Shown: positions 1-12,362, counted from the first letter of the stretch. The stretch: DNA of 64,000 bases from Panax quinquefolius (GCA_020205615.1 CM035152.1:148790166-148854165); one strand, 5' to 3'. A program made the numbers and translations. Notes: a model not told the origin generated them from the sequence alone.

Positions 1-1824
1 CACATATTTTGTGTGTTCGTGGACACAATTATTGACCGAAATTTGATTATAGCCTGTAAAATCGCTTCGCTTATGGATTTTGGTCAATTTCATTTGGAAT
101 TTGGAAAAACTTTCTTCGCAAAGTTGTAGAGAATTGAATTTCCTATAATAAGTCGTGAGATTCAATTTTCCGATAAAAGATCTATTTATTATGAATTATT
201 GAAGTTCGAAGCTCAAATAATTGATTTTGGAAGTTTAAAATAATTTAAATAAGAAAAACGTTTTTTGTGTTTGGTGGGCATCTTTAACACATGCTAAGTT
301 GTTGAATTCAGATGATTCTAGTGGTGGGTGAGACAAATTAATATATATATTATTATTATATTAAATTTTCTACTTTGGTGTTCTAAGCATTTTCCTATAA
401 ATAGGGTGCTTGGGGTTAGAATTGAAAATCACACTGTAAACTGAAGTTTCTCTCTATATTATCGGCGTATTCTTGTGAGTATTTTGAGTATACTTTGAGT
501 ATTGCTATACGGTCTGCAAGTTCAAGTCATAGCCTATATCAAGGTGTTTCTACTAGAAATCTTTGTCTTTCAAGGTAAGGGATGTTATTTTCTTGTCAAA
601 TGATATTATTTCTTCAATATCATTATCTTTGAAATATTGGTTGGAACTTTTTATCAAATTTGGAACTTTTTCATGTCGAGTTACTATTCACGAAGTTCTT
701 ATTCACTATTCAGTAGTACTATTCACGAAAAGCGTGAAGATGGTTTTTGGAAAATTTCTATCTTTTGGTGAAAGTTCTTATTCACGATACGACATTATTC
801 ACGATATCTGACCTTTATTCATAGAAAATGAAATTTCTTCTTTTGTCCAAAATATCTATTATGGATACTAGCTTTGATTGTATCCATGTTTTGATCATTC
901 TTGAATTTTACTCCACTCGATTACTTATGAAGTATTTTTGAACTTGGATTGTTTAAAATATGAATCCTTAATATTTGTTCTTTTGTTTCTTTGGATTCGT
1001 TTTCTTTGAAATATTTTTCATCATCCTCATCCTAAATGATGATATTCTTGAATATCTTTGGCTTTTGTAGTGCAAAGATGAATGATTTCTTGATGAATAT
1101 CTTTGGCCCGTAGTGCAAAGATGAGCAGTGTGTGAGATGAACACGACCGATCGATTAATATCTTTGGCCCGTAGTAAAGAGCAAAGATGAATAGGTGTTT
1201 AGATGAACATGATTAAGTGATGAATATCTATGGCTGTAGTGCAAAGATGAATATTTGATTCCGGATATATATTGATTGATGTTACAGGATAAAATATCGA
1301 CGATGAACTTTTAAATTCATATATAGAAGATAGTAGTTTGCATTCTCTACTTAACTCTTCTAATGAATTGTTGTTTCATTGCAGATTGTTGATTTAAAGC
1401 GGTTGTCTATTGTATTTTATTAGATTTTTCCCTGTTGGAGACTAACGATAATTTGTTGTATATTATCTTAGTCATAATATTCTTTACTGGGCTAGTTGAG
1501 CTCACCCTTTTCCTTTTTGTTCCATTTTTCTTCTCAGGAGGCGAGAATGTAGCAAGTACTAATCGGGGTATGGAATGAAGGTTCTAGAGAGAGTTGTTTA
1601 GTAGTCCTCACCATTTTTATAAAATAATGTATCAATAATTATGATGGGGATTGATTTGCGTGTGGATATTGTCTAGATGGCAATATCTGTATTTAAACTC
1701 ACAGTATATATGTTGTCGTATTTTGCACGACAAATGTATTAATAAAGTTGTAGTTATTTCTGTACCATGTATTTGGCGACTCAGAATGGGTTGGATGGAA
1801 TGGAACTATTTTGGGGGCGTCACA
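1..1824 (+). repeat. 3' part of a Del/Tekay-type LTR (left end outside window)
   Basis: This is the first of about nine related LTR copies in the window. It has a TATA box (CTATAAATAG, 395-404), a splice-donor-like AAGGTAAGG (GT at 575-576), 'tactattcac' repeats (about 670-810), 'atctttggcccgtagtgcaaagat'-type hairpin units (about 1054-1245), the shared block 'gctagttgagctcaccc' (about 1490) and the end 'gggggcgtcaca'. The end abuts minus-strand gypsy pol at 1825, so the LTR sits inside that gene; GGTGC (1825-1829) would be one copy of the target duplication. The start, and whether this is a solo LTR, lie outside the window. Confidence 0.85.
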
Positions 1825-3330
1825 GGTGCCGAACTCAACCTCTTCTTAAGTTCTTGGAAACTTTCCTCACAGTTCTCCGTCCAAACGAATTTCACCGATT
1901 TCTAGTCAAATTCATCAACGGAGTCGTGATCTTGGAAAAGTCCTGAATGAATCTTCTATAATAACCTGCCAATCCGAGAAAACTTCTTACTTTCGACGGC
2001 GTCTTCGGCTGATCCCAGTTAATCACAACTTCGACTTTGGAGGGATCTACTAAAATTCCATCCTTATCAATCACATGTCCAAGAAATTATACTCTTTCAA
2101 TCCAGAATTCACATTTTGAAAATTTAGCGTACAACTTCTCTCTTCTCAATGCCTCTAACGTTACTTTCAAATGCTCTACGTGCTCTTCCTTGGTTTTCGA
2201 GTATACCAAAATGTCATCGATGAACACCACCATGAATTTATCCAAAAACAGTTTAAACACCCTGTTCATCAGGTCCATAAACGTTGTAGGAGCATTTGTT
2301 AGACCAAATGACATCACCAGAAATTCGTAGTGACCATATCGAGTCCTAAATGCTGTCTTTGGAACATCCTCTGGCCTCACCTTTAACTGATGATAACCAT
2401 TCCTTAAGTCTATCTTTGAAAAGTATCTCGCTTCTTTCAATTAATCAAACAGGTCGTCGATCATCGGTAATGGATACCTATTCTTAATCGTGACCTTATT
2501 CAGTTCTCTATAGTCGATGCAGAGTCGCATCGTCCCGTCCTTCTTCTTTACAAATAACACTGGCGTTCCCCACGGCGATACGCTCGGTTGAATGTACTTC
2601 TTGTCTAGTAACTCTTGGAGTTGTACCATTATTTCTTTCATCTCTACATGAGCCATCCGATACGGTGCCTTCGATATTGGAGCCGTTCCTGGCACTAAAT
2701 CGATCACAAACTCAATCTCTCTATCTGGCGGGATTCCTGGTAGATCATCTGGAAATACGTCTGCGAAGTCCCTCACTACTGGTATCTCCTCTAGTTTCGG
2801 GTTCTCTTTACGACTGTCGACTATGTAAGCTAAATATCCTGCATGGCCTTATCTTATCTTGACTTCACGGCTCGCATCATCGCCGACAACAACTTCGTTT
2901 CAGGCGACTTCATTGTAATAAAACACAACTTTTGACGGAGTCATAAGGTTAATACGCTACTTTTGGAAATCAATTACAGCCCCGTAATTGAATAGCCAAT
3001 CCATTCCTAAGATAACGTCAAATTCCCCAAGTTTGATAGGGATAAGGTCTACGTTCATAATGTTACCCTTAATATCTACCTTACAGTTCTTGTGTACGTA
3101 TTTAACATGGATCACTTATCTATTCGCAATTTCTATGTTCATGGGGTATTCTAACTCATCCTTAGGCAATTCTAAGTTCTTAGCAAAGTCATCGGATATA
3201 AATGAACAAGTAGCACCCAAATCTAATAATACATAAGCATTAACTTTATTGATCGGAATGATACTTGACACCACATCGCGAGACTGCATAACATCCTGTA
3301 CTGTCATGATAAATGTCCTGGCGGTCGGTC
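1825..3330 (-). pseudogene. gypsy pol fragment: aspartic protease and reverse transcriptase
   Basis: Reading right to left on the minus strand, a retropepsin comes first. It carries LLDLGATCSFIS at about 3195-3240 (DLG where DSG/DTG is usual) and FDVILGMDWL near 3000-3035. RT follows with [73 protein letters not shown], the catalytic FIDDILVYS at about 2215, and the connection segment [15 protein letters not shown] near 1960. The frame is broken: a stop follows DDLFD (2441) and others occur near 2087, 1905 and 3116. It ends at LKKRLSSAP at the RT/RNase H boundary, where the LTR at 1-1824 is inserted. It is a dead Del/Tekay-like gypsy element and differs in sequence from the plus-strand pol copies at 7 kb and 33 kb. 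Confidence 0.92.
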
Positions 3331-4428
3331 GGTTGGTTACGGTTGGTCCCGTGATAGTTAAAACACTTCCACCACTGTTTCCCTTGTTCCTTCCTGATCC
3401 TACCCCTCCAGATCCCTTCTTGGGACAGTCCCTTGCCAGATAATCCTTTGAGCCACAACTGAAGCAGGCGCCTTTCTTTGGGTTAGGACAGTTAGGTGCT
3501 ATGTGACCTTCCTGACCATAATTGTAGCACAGACGTTTTCCCTTCATGCAAACACCCAGGTGAGCTTTTTCGCAGGTTGGGCATGCTTTGATTCTCTTCT
3601 TCTGACATCCTTGCTGATTTCTAGTTGACGAGTTATCATACTACTTTCTCTTCTGATTATTACTACCTCCCGTGCTACTTCCACCAGTCTTGTTAATTCC
3701 TTCATTTTCACTCTTTTTCTTCTTTTGATCCTGATTATATTTAGTTACCGCATCACTTCCACCTTCAGCGAGTATGTCCTTCTCTAACACTCCAGCAAAA
3801 GTGTTCAATTGGAACATTAACACCTTGCTATACAACCAGGGCTTCAGTCCCTGCTCGAAATGTCTTGTCTTTCTCTCGTCAGTATGCACTTGATATGTGG
3901 AGAACACGCCAACTTCGTTGAATCTTTGCAAGATAGTCCGCTACGGACATATTCCCCTGCTTTTAACTCTAAACCGAACCTCCATTTGGTTCTCTGAAAT
4001 GGTCGGAAAATACATCTCAAGAACATCTCTTGAATCTCTCCCTGGTTATCACACCTTCTCCTCCCGTACTTTGTTTGCACCGCCACCAATAAGCGGCTTG
4101 GATTTCAAAGCATGAATATTGCGTATATGCGGTTTTACGGTCTTCTCTTACTCTGGCGACATCAAACACTTTCTCCATCTCCATAACCCAAGTTTGAGCT
4201 TCTATCGGGTTCATGGAACCTTTAAACTCTGACGGTCCCACCATCTTAAAATCCTTGAACGCTGTATTTCGTGGAGCTTGAGGTTGATTGTTAATTGCTC
4301 CCGACCGATAAGAATTCACCAAATTCTTTGAATGGAATTGAGATTGTGTTGTTGTTGTTGTTATTCGTCAATTCTTCCTAGTCGTGGTCGATCGATCTTG
4401 ATTCATCTTCTTGGCGGCGATATTCATG
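3331..4428 (-). pseudogene. gypsy gag with zinc knuckles
   Basis: The minus strand reads a retrotransposon capsid-type gag. A possible start MNIAAKKMNQD lies at about 4428, followed by an early stop. FKMVGPSEFKGSMNPIEAQTWVMEMEKVFDV (about 4150-4250) is the usual gag entry. The nucleocapsid part has CPTCEKAHLGVC, CYNYGQEGHIAPNC and CFSCGSKDYLARDC (about 3425-3590), one partial and two full CCHC knuckles that would bind genomic RNA. A lysine- and asparagine-rich linker lies near 3650-3750. Several frame changes (near 3640, 3845-4090 and 4320) show the gene is dead. It runs into the protease and RT at 1825-3330 in the same orientation, as expected for one gag-pol unit. Confidence 0.88.
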
Positions 4429-4663
4429 TTAAGAATATAAACTTATTAAGTCTTTATTCAATCCCTTAAACATTTAAGGCTTAACTAAAACATTTAATCA
4501 TAATCACTTAACACATTATATCAATAAACTCTGATATTTATTCAAATCGAAAGTTTTAACATCAAACGATAACATCACTGCTATTTACATCGACTATCCC
4601 GAGATAAAGAATCTACAGGATTTAAAACATTAAAATATTCCTTTGTTCATAAACACATCGAAA
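4429..4663 (-). other. leader of the minus-strand gypsy element with degenerate primer-binding site
   Basis: Upstream of the minus-strand gag there is a short A+T-rich leader. The minus strand contains AATATCAGAG at about 4530-4540, resembling the TGGTATCAGAGC initiator-Met tRNA primer-binding site of plant gypsy elements. An LTR of this element would begin just beyond, but only about 120 bp are seen before a different LTR starts at about 4664. The primer-site call is tentative. Confidence 0.4.
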
Positions 4664-4921
4664 TACTATGCGTGGTTGCATAGTAGCACACGGTATTGAT
4701 TATTGATGCTTACGTGAGAAGTCACTCAGTTTTGTTCAATTATTGCTACAGTAATTGCTGCATAGTATCTCACGTTATTTGATTCAATTATTGTCGATAT
4801 TTTATATATTAGTAAATCAATAATTGCTGCATAGTAATGAATGAAGGATTCACGGGAGTACTATATGTATTATTATATATATACATGTTTTGAAAGTTCA
4901 TTTGGGGAGAATACGATTATC

Positions 4922-4976
<55 letters not shown>

Positions 4977-5467
4977 TGTCTTGGTTGGAAGATTGGCAGG
5001 GAGAGTCACGGGGTTTATAACCCGTGACTAATGTTATATATATATATATTATATAATATTTTATTTAATAGTTTTTTTTACTAGAATATTTTATTGCATA
5101 GTGCTGCATAGTAAAATCAGAAAATCAAACGTTTCGGCCGAAGAATTCGTCCGTGATTATTTCTACTGTGCAGTCCATTTCTAAATAGTATCCTTCCATT
5201 CTCCTATAAATAGGATGCTTAGTTAGAATTGAAAATCACATCAGAATCAGAGAATTCTTCTTCTATAATCTTGAGCGTATTTCTTTAGAGTTTTAAAAAG
5301 CTTTGAGCGTAGAAAACAGTGAAAGTTTTCTTCAAGAATATCCCCGCCCTACCAGTCGAAATACTCTTCTTTTCAAGGTAAGGGATGTTATTTTTTGGTC
5401 AATATTCGCTTGAAATAATATTTTCTTTCATTCTCTATAGTATGTAAATAATATTATTTCGTTTCAG
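4664..5467 (+). repeat. 5' LTR of the plus-strand gypsy element, truncated at both ends
   Basis: It matches the 3' LTR at 9603-12362 but lacks the first roughly 320 bp and the last roughly 1.2 kb. It also has an inner deletion near 4825, where sequence matching 10095 jumps to sequence matching 10540. Shared marks are 'ggttgcatagtagcacacgg', the segment 'gtttataacccgtgac', the TATA box at 5205-5214 and the donor-like AAGGTAAGG with GT at 5378-5379. An (AT)n run of about 45 bp lies at 4926-4971. At 5467 it joins abruptly to a scrap of RT. Confidence 0.85.
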
Positions 5468-5525
5468 ATATCACCAATTGAAGATTAGAACCGATGACAT
5501 TCCTAAGACAACTTTCAGAACTCGG
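5468..5525 (+). pseudogene. misplaced RT scrap between LTR and gag
   Basis: About 58 bp encode YHQLKIRTDDIPKTTFRTR, except that one codon near the start is a stop. It is nearly identical to 7529-7587 in the RT of the same element. It lies between the broken 5' LTR and gag, where no RT belongs, and joins at about 5525 directly to gag sequence 'gataatgtgcatcagg'. It marks a rearrangement, not a gene. Confidence 0.85.
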
Positions 5526-6545
5526 ATAATGTGCATCAGGAAGGCGACAATCCTCATGCAAACAACAACACTGACCAAATGATGAACGATGGAATGTTCA
5601 GAGGCTTTATGCAATTCATGCAACATCAGGCAAGAGCGGCTCCTATCCAAAATGCAGATGGAAACACTGGCAACTCTCAGACGGTCACCGCTAAGCAGTT
5701 CAAGAAACTGGGACCGCTAGAGTTTTTTGGAGAGACAAAACCACTTAAGGCAGAGACGTGGATAAAGCAGATCTGCAAGATATTTGATATCTTGGGATGC
5801 TCCGAGGAGCAAAAGGTTCCCTTTGCCACCTTCCCACATTGCGGCAGAGGCGAGTTCTTGGTGGGAATCAGAAAGCGTACTCAACCGCCGCCTTGAAGAT
5901 GACTTGGGAGAAGTTCCAAAAATTGTTCAACGACAATTACTTTCCCGAAAGTATTCGTCACATGAAAGAGGTAGAGTTCATCAAGCTGGAGCAAAATAAC
6001 ATGACCGTGTCGCAGTACAAAGCCAAGTTTGCCGAGTTGTCTCGGTTTGCGTCCCATTTGGTAGATAATGAGGAGAGAATGAAGCGAATGTTTCTAAAAG
6101 GTTTGAAACCCGAGATACGTCAATATATTATCTCTCATAAACTGTGTTTTATATTCAGATGTTAATAGGGCTCAGTTATTGGAGCGCGATAATGAGTCAA
6201 CCCAACTAAAAAGAAGTACAAGAAAATGATAATACCGGTGATACTTGATCATCGATGCGGTGGCAATAAGCGTGGAGGAATCAACATGCGAAATGGTAAC
6301 CACTTGATTGGTAATCATGGCCAAAATAATAAGAATGGACATTTCAAGAAGAGGAGATTCAACAATGATGGAAAGATGTCAAGATCAAGACCGTTGTTAA
6401 GGAAGGAGAACGACCACCTATCATATGCTTCAAATGCGGAGGGAGGGACATATCGGTCAAAGCGTATGCGTAAGTCAAAACATGTTACAATTATGGAAAA
6501 GAAGGTCATCTAGCTCAATTTTGTAGTTCAGGGAAGGCAAGTTCA
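5526..6545 (+). pseudogene. gypsy gag, 5'-truncated and frameshifted
   Basis: It is homologous to the gag at 31664-32762. It starts inside the protein at DNVHQEGDNPHANNNTDQMMNDGMF, lacking the roughly 25 N-terminal residues kept in the other copy. It continues through KKLGPLEFFGETKPLKAETW, a frameshift near 5830-5880, then WEKFQKLFNDNYFPESIRHMKEVEFIKLEQNNMTVSQYKAKFAELSRFASHLV. The end carries ICFKCGG and CYNYGKEGHLAQFC (about 6420-6530), two zinc-knuckle remnants. Stops near 6165 and 6225 add to the decay. Its role would be the capsid of the virus-like particle. Confidence 0.9.
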
Positions 6546-7822
6546 GCTGGGATGGAGGCACCAAAGGCCGTCCCAGAAAAGTCAAAGCCGATAGTTCAAG
6601 GGAGAGCGTTTGTTGTGACCTCCCAGAAAGTAAGGAACCCTAACGAGGTCATCACGGGTAAGCTTATCATAAACTCTAACGAAGTCCATACCTTATTTGA
6701 TACCGGTTCTAACCATTCTTTTATTTCTCTTACTTGCGCTCAACGTTTAAATTTGACTCCGGAGAAATTAGACTTCGACTTATCTGTTGAAACTCCGTTG
6801 GGAGAAACCTTCATTACATCCACTGTTTATAAGTCTTGTTTAGTTCAAATCGGCATACACACGTTACCTGTCGATCTTATTTCTTTGAAAATACTTGCAT
6901 TTGATGTGATTCTAGGGATTGATTGGTTAACTACCCATCATGCAAAAATTGTTTATTTTCGTAAGGTTGTTAGCTTTCATATTTCTAACCAACCTATTAT
7001 GCGAATTCAAGCAACCAAACCATTAAAATCAATCACTGTCATCTCAAGCCATAAAGCTATTCGTTTATTGAAAAACGGATGTCAAGCTTTCTTAGCTTAT
7101 GTCACGGATCTAAACAAAAATACGTCAGTTTTGGATGATATTTCTATTGTTAATAAATTTTCTGACGTATTTCCTGAAGAACTTCCTGGCCTACCCCGAG
7201 CGTGAAATTGAATTTTGTATCGACCTTGAACCCGGTACAAAACCCATTTCCAAAGCCGCATATCGAATGGCTCCTATTGAACTTCAGGAGTTAAAGACCC
7301 AACTGTAGGAATTGTTAGACATCGGTTTCATTCGTTCTAGTACGTCTCCTTGGGGTGCTCCTATTCTATTCGTGAAAAAGAAAGATAGAAGTATGCGACT
7401 TTGTATTGATTATCGGGAGTTAAACCATGTCACTGTCAAAAATAGATATCCGTTGCCTCGTATTGATGACCTGTTTGACTAACTGCAAGGCGCCAAATTC
7501 TTTTCAAATATTGATCTTCATTCTGGATATCACCAATTGAAGATTAAAACCGATGACATTCCAAAGACCGCTTTCAGAACTCGATACGGGCATTATGAAT
7601 TCCTAGTCATGTCTTTTGGATTGACTAATGCTCCTGCTGCCTTCATGGATGTGATGAACCGAGTATTCAAGAAATATTTGGATTACTTTGTGGTCGTCTT
7701 TATTGATGACATCCTCATATATTCCAAAAGCCGTGAAGATCATGAGCAACACTTGACGCTGATACTCCAAAAGCTTCGTGAAAACAAGCTTTATGCCAAG
7801 TTGAAGAAATGCAAGTTCTTGT
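6546..7822 (+). pseudogene. gypsy protease and reverse transcriptase
   Basis: Protease: an open stretch of 217 codons (6552-7205) with LFDTGSNHSFIS (active site DTGS, about 6697-6735) and FDVILGIDWL (about 6900-6930), ending in [14 protein letters not shown] frameshift at about 7200 separates it from RT, which resumes at [21 protein letters not shown] shows [36 protein letters not shown] followed by a stop, [30 protein letters not shown] and the catalytic FIDDILIYS (about 7700-7727). It stops at LKKCKFL, where an unrelated LTR-like sequence begins at 7820. RNase H and the integrase core are missing. One further stop lies near 7306. Confidence 0.93.
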
Positions 7823-8970
7823 GACACCCCCAATCCAATACTTACTGATTCCACGGATTTGGTGTTCATCAGACAAATATCATCTATCTATCTACCCATA
7901 ATAAATGCAAACCATGCAATAGATAGAAATAAATCCTCTCCTTAAGGAGTTACATCATCTAAATTAAATACATAAATCCCAGGTCATACTAACCTGAAAT
8001 CTCAAATGCAGAAATATAAACAAATAATAGTCTTACACAACATTAACGTCTGAAACATAAATACATAATCACATAAACAACAAGTCTTCATCACTTTTTG
8101 ATCTTGCCCTTGCCTTTGCTAGTAGAAGGCTCGTTGGACCTTTCGTTCTTAACTGCAATGTTATTATTATGCAAGAGTGAGCACGATTGCCCACAAGTAT
8201 AATAGTACAACAATAAAAAAAAAACATGCGAGTGAATCAAAAACTTCTGTAACAAGAAAACTCGGCTTTTGAATTAAGAATGAATAACAAGAATCAAAAG
8301 AACTTTTGAGTGTCATAAGACCTTGAACTATGTCCTAGGTTGTCAAGTGTTATACTTGAAACCTTTAACAGTCATAAGACTATGGACTCTTCTTCTCGTA
8401 CTTAGGGGGATCAGCCCTTAGTACCATCTTTGTGCATTAATATCTTAACGCTAAAGCGTAAATAATCCCCTATTAAAGGGTTGTTCATCTCGGTTTGACA
8501 TGAGTCCGCTCGAAGGAAGTTTGGTTTGGATAAGCTCAATAAAAGTTCTAGAATTTATAACACTCATCAACTATGGACTAGTCGAATCAATAAGGGTTCG
8601 TTAGTCTTACAAGGTTCAACAATAATTGATATTCAATTTGAATAATAAAATTCAAGATGTATCTGATCGAATAAGTATGTATAACAGAATCGTGCTTTTA
8701 AAGAATGATAAGATATAATATGAAATCTTGACTTGAACAATAATAAACAAGATAGAATAATGAACTTGCTTTATGTAAAGAATCAAGGTTTAGGAACTTG
8801 CCTCGTGTGTAGACTAAATGATTACTACTTCCGTTCACCACAAGTCCTACACACATACCATATGTATTCACGACATTCATTAGTTACATTTTTACTTAAT
8901 TATTTAATGTAAACTCCACTTTATTTAACAAATCATTACCCTTCTAATTTAACAAATCTAATTTAACAAA
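7820..8970 (-). repeat. LTR-like insert of a different family within pol
   Basis: Sequence unrelated to the main LTR family replaces RNase H and most of integrase. Its left edge TGTGACACCCCC is the reverse complement of a typical gypsy LTR end (...GGGGGTGTCACA), so it is probably a minus-strand LTR of about 1.15 kb. A duplicated 'tctaatttaacaaa' motif lies near the right edge. The flanks show no matching target duplication (GTTCT on the left, no match on the right), and the pol halves on either side are not contiguous. The insertion was therefore accompanied or followed by deletion. The right edge is uncertain by about 10 bp. Confidence 0.55.
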
Positions 8971-9537
8971 TCTCCAGTATGTTGGGATGAGGTGGGTGAA
9001 GCAACGTTGTTGGGACCGGAGTTGGTACGTATGGCTACGAAAAAGATTCAAACGATCCGACAACGTATAAAAACCTCACAAGATCGACAAAAGAGTTATG
9101 CTAATCTTCATTGAAAGGATGTGGAATTCGATATTGGAGATCATGTGTTGTTACGTGTTGCTCCATGGAAAGGAGTTACGAGATTTAGAAAGAGAGGAAA
9201 ACTCAATCCTAGATTCATTGGCCCATTTTTAATCCTCGACTGAGTAGGAACGGTGGCCTATAGACTCGCTTTACCGCCAAGTATGTCTCGTGTTCATAAC
9301 TTTTTTCATATATCCATGTTACGTAAATATGTGGAAGACCCGAACCACATTACTGAGTTAGAATCGGATGAAATAGCGGAAGATTTAACGTATGAAGAGG
9401 TTCCTGTTAAAATCTTGGATAAGAAGGAACATATTCTACGCTCCAATGTTATACCTCAAGTCAAAGTTTTGTGGAGAAACCACGATGTGGAGGAAATGAC
9501 CTGGGAGTTAGAATCTGAAATGAAATTAAGGTAACCT
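8971..9537 (+). pseudogene. gypsy integrase C-terminus with chromodomain
   Basis: It resumes pol at PVCWDEVGEATLLGPELV and continues through the integrase C-terminal motif FDIGDHVLLRVAPWKGVTRF, the GPF/Y module RKRGKLNPRFIGPFLILD and VAYRLALPPSMSRVHNFFHISMLRKYV. The tail LTYEEVPVKILDKKEHILRS...VKVLWRNHDVEEMTWELESEMK is the chromodomain-like end of Del/Tekay chromoviruses, thought to guide integration to chromatin. Stops interrupt it at about 9112 and 9241. The final stop comes one codon after MKLR, where related elements continue YPYLF. Confidence 0.92.
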
Positions 9538-9589
9538 TACCTTTTCGACATACCAGGTACGTACCCTAATTTCGAGGGTAAAATTTCAT

Positions 9590-9602
9590 AAGAAGGGGAG
9601 GT
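9590..9602 (+). other. polypurine tract
   Basis: AAGAAGGGGAGGT lies immediately before the TGTAAGACCCC start of the 3' LTR. It is the expected plus-strand primer site. The same arrangement occurs near 54110-54125 and, on the minus strand, at 42126-42140. Confidence 0.85.
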
Positions 9603-12362
9603 TGTAAGACCCCAACTTTTATGAATAAAAATGAATTTTCTATAAATATCATTTTTGAATATTATGAAGTGAATTTGATATAATGTTATAGTTGTGAGAA
9701 ATATTTATAAATTTTGCAAAGTACGCAAGTTGTTATATAATATTCGATTGGTCGGGGAATATTCGTTTTAACAGGGAATATTCATACGACTAAGCATAAT
9801 CATTAGTGGACCCCACAATGGAATTATTATTCGGATTGAGAAAATGACAAAAAATATTTTTATGAAATAATGTGGAAGTTTTACAGTTAAGCTGTTGAAA
9901 CACCCGATGTTAAAAGTGCGATATCTGGCATGGTTGCATAGTAGCACACGGTATTGATTATTGATGCTTACGTGAAAAGTCACTCGGTTTTGTTCAATTA
10001 TTGCTACGATGAATTCACGCATAGTATCTCACGTTAATTGATTCAATTATTGTCGATATTTTATATATTAGTAAATCAATAATTGAGACAACAAAGTTAT
10101 TAATATTATTATTTGCAATATTAACGATGTCTAGAAGTTATGTCAAGGAGAGGTTTGGTCACCTAATTGCGTGCCAATAGGGAGAAATCCTTATTGGAAA
10201 ACCCCCTCTTTCCTGGGAACGACCTGGTCGATTAATATTGTGAATTATAATAATAATGATAAATGTTGTTTAAAATATTGAGGACATTTTATGAAGTATT
10301 TGTTGTAAATATTGGCGTATTGTTTGGACCCCCACTTACCCATTTTTCAAAACAGTCGGAGAAAGTTATCTCTGTTTTATTTTATTACTTATATATATAT
10401 ATGTGTGTGTATATAAAAAAAGTGATGGTGGGAATGGTGGGTGGGGGGGTGTGTGCGTGTGTGGGAGGGAGTATAATCGTTAGTATATTATATATATAAT
10501 AAATGTATGCATGTGTGTTTGAAAAGGAAAATGGGTGGAGTAATGAATGAAGGATTCACGGGAATACTATATGTATTATTATATATATACATGTTTTGAA
10601 AGTTGGCTGGGAGGGAGTACGATTATCATTATATATATATATATATATATATATGTCTTGGTTTGGAAGATTGGCAGGGAGAGTCGCGGGGTTTATAACC
10701 CGTGACTAATGTTATATATATATATATATATATATATATTTTATTTAAAAGTTTTGTTTTATTAGAATATTTTATTGCATAGTGCTGCATAGTAAAATCA
10801 GAAAATCAAACGTTTCGGCCGAAGAATTCATCCGTGATTATTTCTACAGTGCAGTCCATTTCTAAATAGTATCCTTCCATCCTCCTATAAATAGGATGCT
10901 TAGTTAGAATTGAAAATCACACCAGAATCAGAGAATTCTTCTTCTATAATCTTGAGCGTATTTCTTTAGAGTTTTAAAAAGCATTGAGCGTAGAAAACAG
11001 TGAAAGTTTTCTTCAAGAATATCCCCGCCCTACCAGTCGGAATACTCTTCTTTTCAAGGTAAGGGATGTTATTTTTGTTCAATATTCGTTTGAAATAATA
11101 TTTTTTTTTCATACTCTGTAGTATGTAAGTAATATTATTTCGTTTTAAATTTCGAATTCTATACTCGTTTTGTTTGACTTTTGGTTTCTATACTCCATAA
11201 AATTAGTAGAATATCCTTGATATTTGCGCTTCATCCAGTATCTTTTCATGGAAATATTATTCAGAGCATTCTTGATAAGTTTTAACTTTTTCATGTCGGA
11301 GTACTATTCACGGGGTTACTATTCCCGAAGTACTATTCATGGGGTACAATTCACCCGGGGTACTATTCATGATAAAAATTGATTCGTTTCGGTCCAAATT
11401 ATTTTTGGTACAATATTATTCTTGAATTTTACTCCACAAAGCAGTATCATGTTGACAATTTGGACGTTATTGATTTCGGGATAAATTAAATTATAAATCT
11501 TTAAAAATTTGTCCTTGAACTTGTTTTATTGAATTCTTATATCATTGTCATCATCCTCATGTTTATATTATGTTAAAAGTCATCTGTGGCCTGTAGTGCA
11601 TAGATGGACTGGGTATGATTATGACTAGGGATTATTCGGTATAATCATGACCGTAATGTTACAAATGATGTGGTAAAAGTCCTCATTGGCCCGTAGTGCA
11701 TTGATGGACAGTTGTTGGCATGATCATGACCATTGATGAAAACACGAATATCCTTGGCCCGTAGTGCATGGATAATTTGTGGTTGTGATCTTAATGAATA
11801 TCTTTGGGTAGTAGTGCGAGGATGAGGTGGATTATTTATTGGTGAGTCTCGTGATAAAAGTGATGAAAACCTTTTAAATCATAGAAGATAGTAGATTTTA
11901 TTCTCTACTTGACTCTTCTAATGGATTGCTTGTTTCGCTGCAGTTAAACTTGATGTTTGTTATATTTTATCAGTTTAACACTGTTGAAGGCTAATGATAA
12001 AATTATTCTGCATTATCTTAGTCATAATATTTCTTACTAGGCTACTTGAGCTCACCCTTTTGCTTTCATTGTTCTCTTCAGGAATTGAAAACGTAGCAGG
12101 GACTAGTCGGGGAACGGAGTAATGGTCCTGATGATAGCATTAGTAGTCCTCACTATTCTATGAAATAGTGTGATAATAAATGTATTGAGGACTTATTTTG
12201 AGTTTGAATACTGTTTAGAAGACAATATTTGTATTAAAACTCACAGTTTATGTTTTATCGTATTTTACACGACAGTTGTATTATTAAGTTGTATTTAAAT
12301 TTTGTACCATGTATTTGGCGACTCAAGATGGGTGATGTATACCTATTTTGGGGGGCTTCACA
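9603..12362 (+). repeat. 3' LTR, full length (2760 bp), Del/Tekay-type
   Basis: It begins TGTAAGACCCC right after the polypurine tract and ends GGGGGCTTCACA. Landmarks in order: 'ggttgcatagtagcacacgg' block (about 9928), 'ccaatagggagaaatcctta' (about 10170), (AT)n runs (10631-10655, 10712-10740), TATA box CTATAAATAG (10885-10894), donor-like AAGGTAAGG (GT at 11059-11060), 'tactattcac' repeats (about 11300-11370), 'cccgtagtgca' hairpin units (about 11580-11820) and 'ggctacttgagctcaccc' (about 12040). It is the best full-length reference for this LTR family in the window. TAAAT follows at 12363. Confidence 0.92.
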
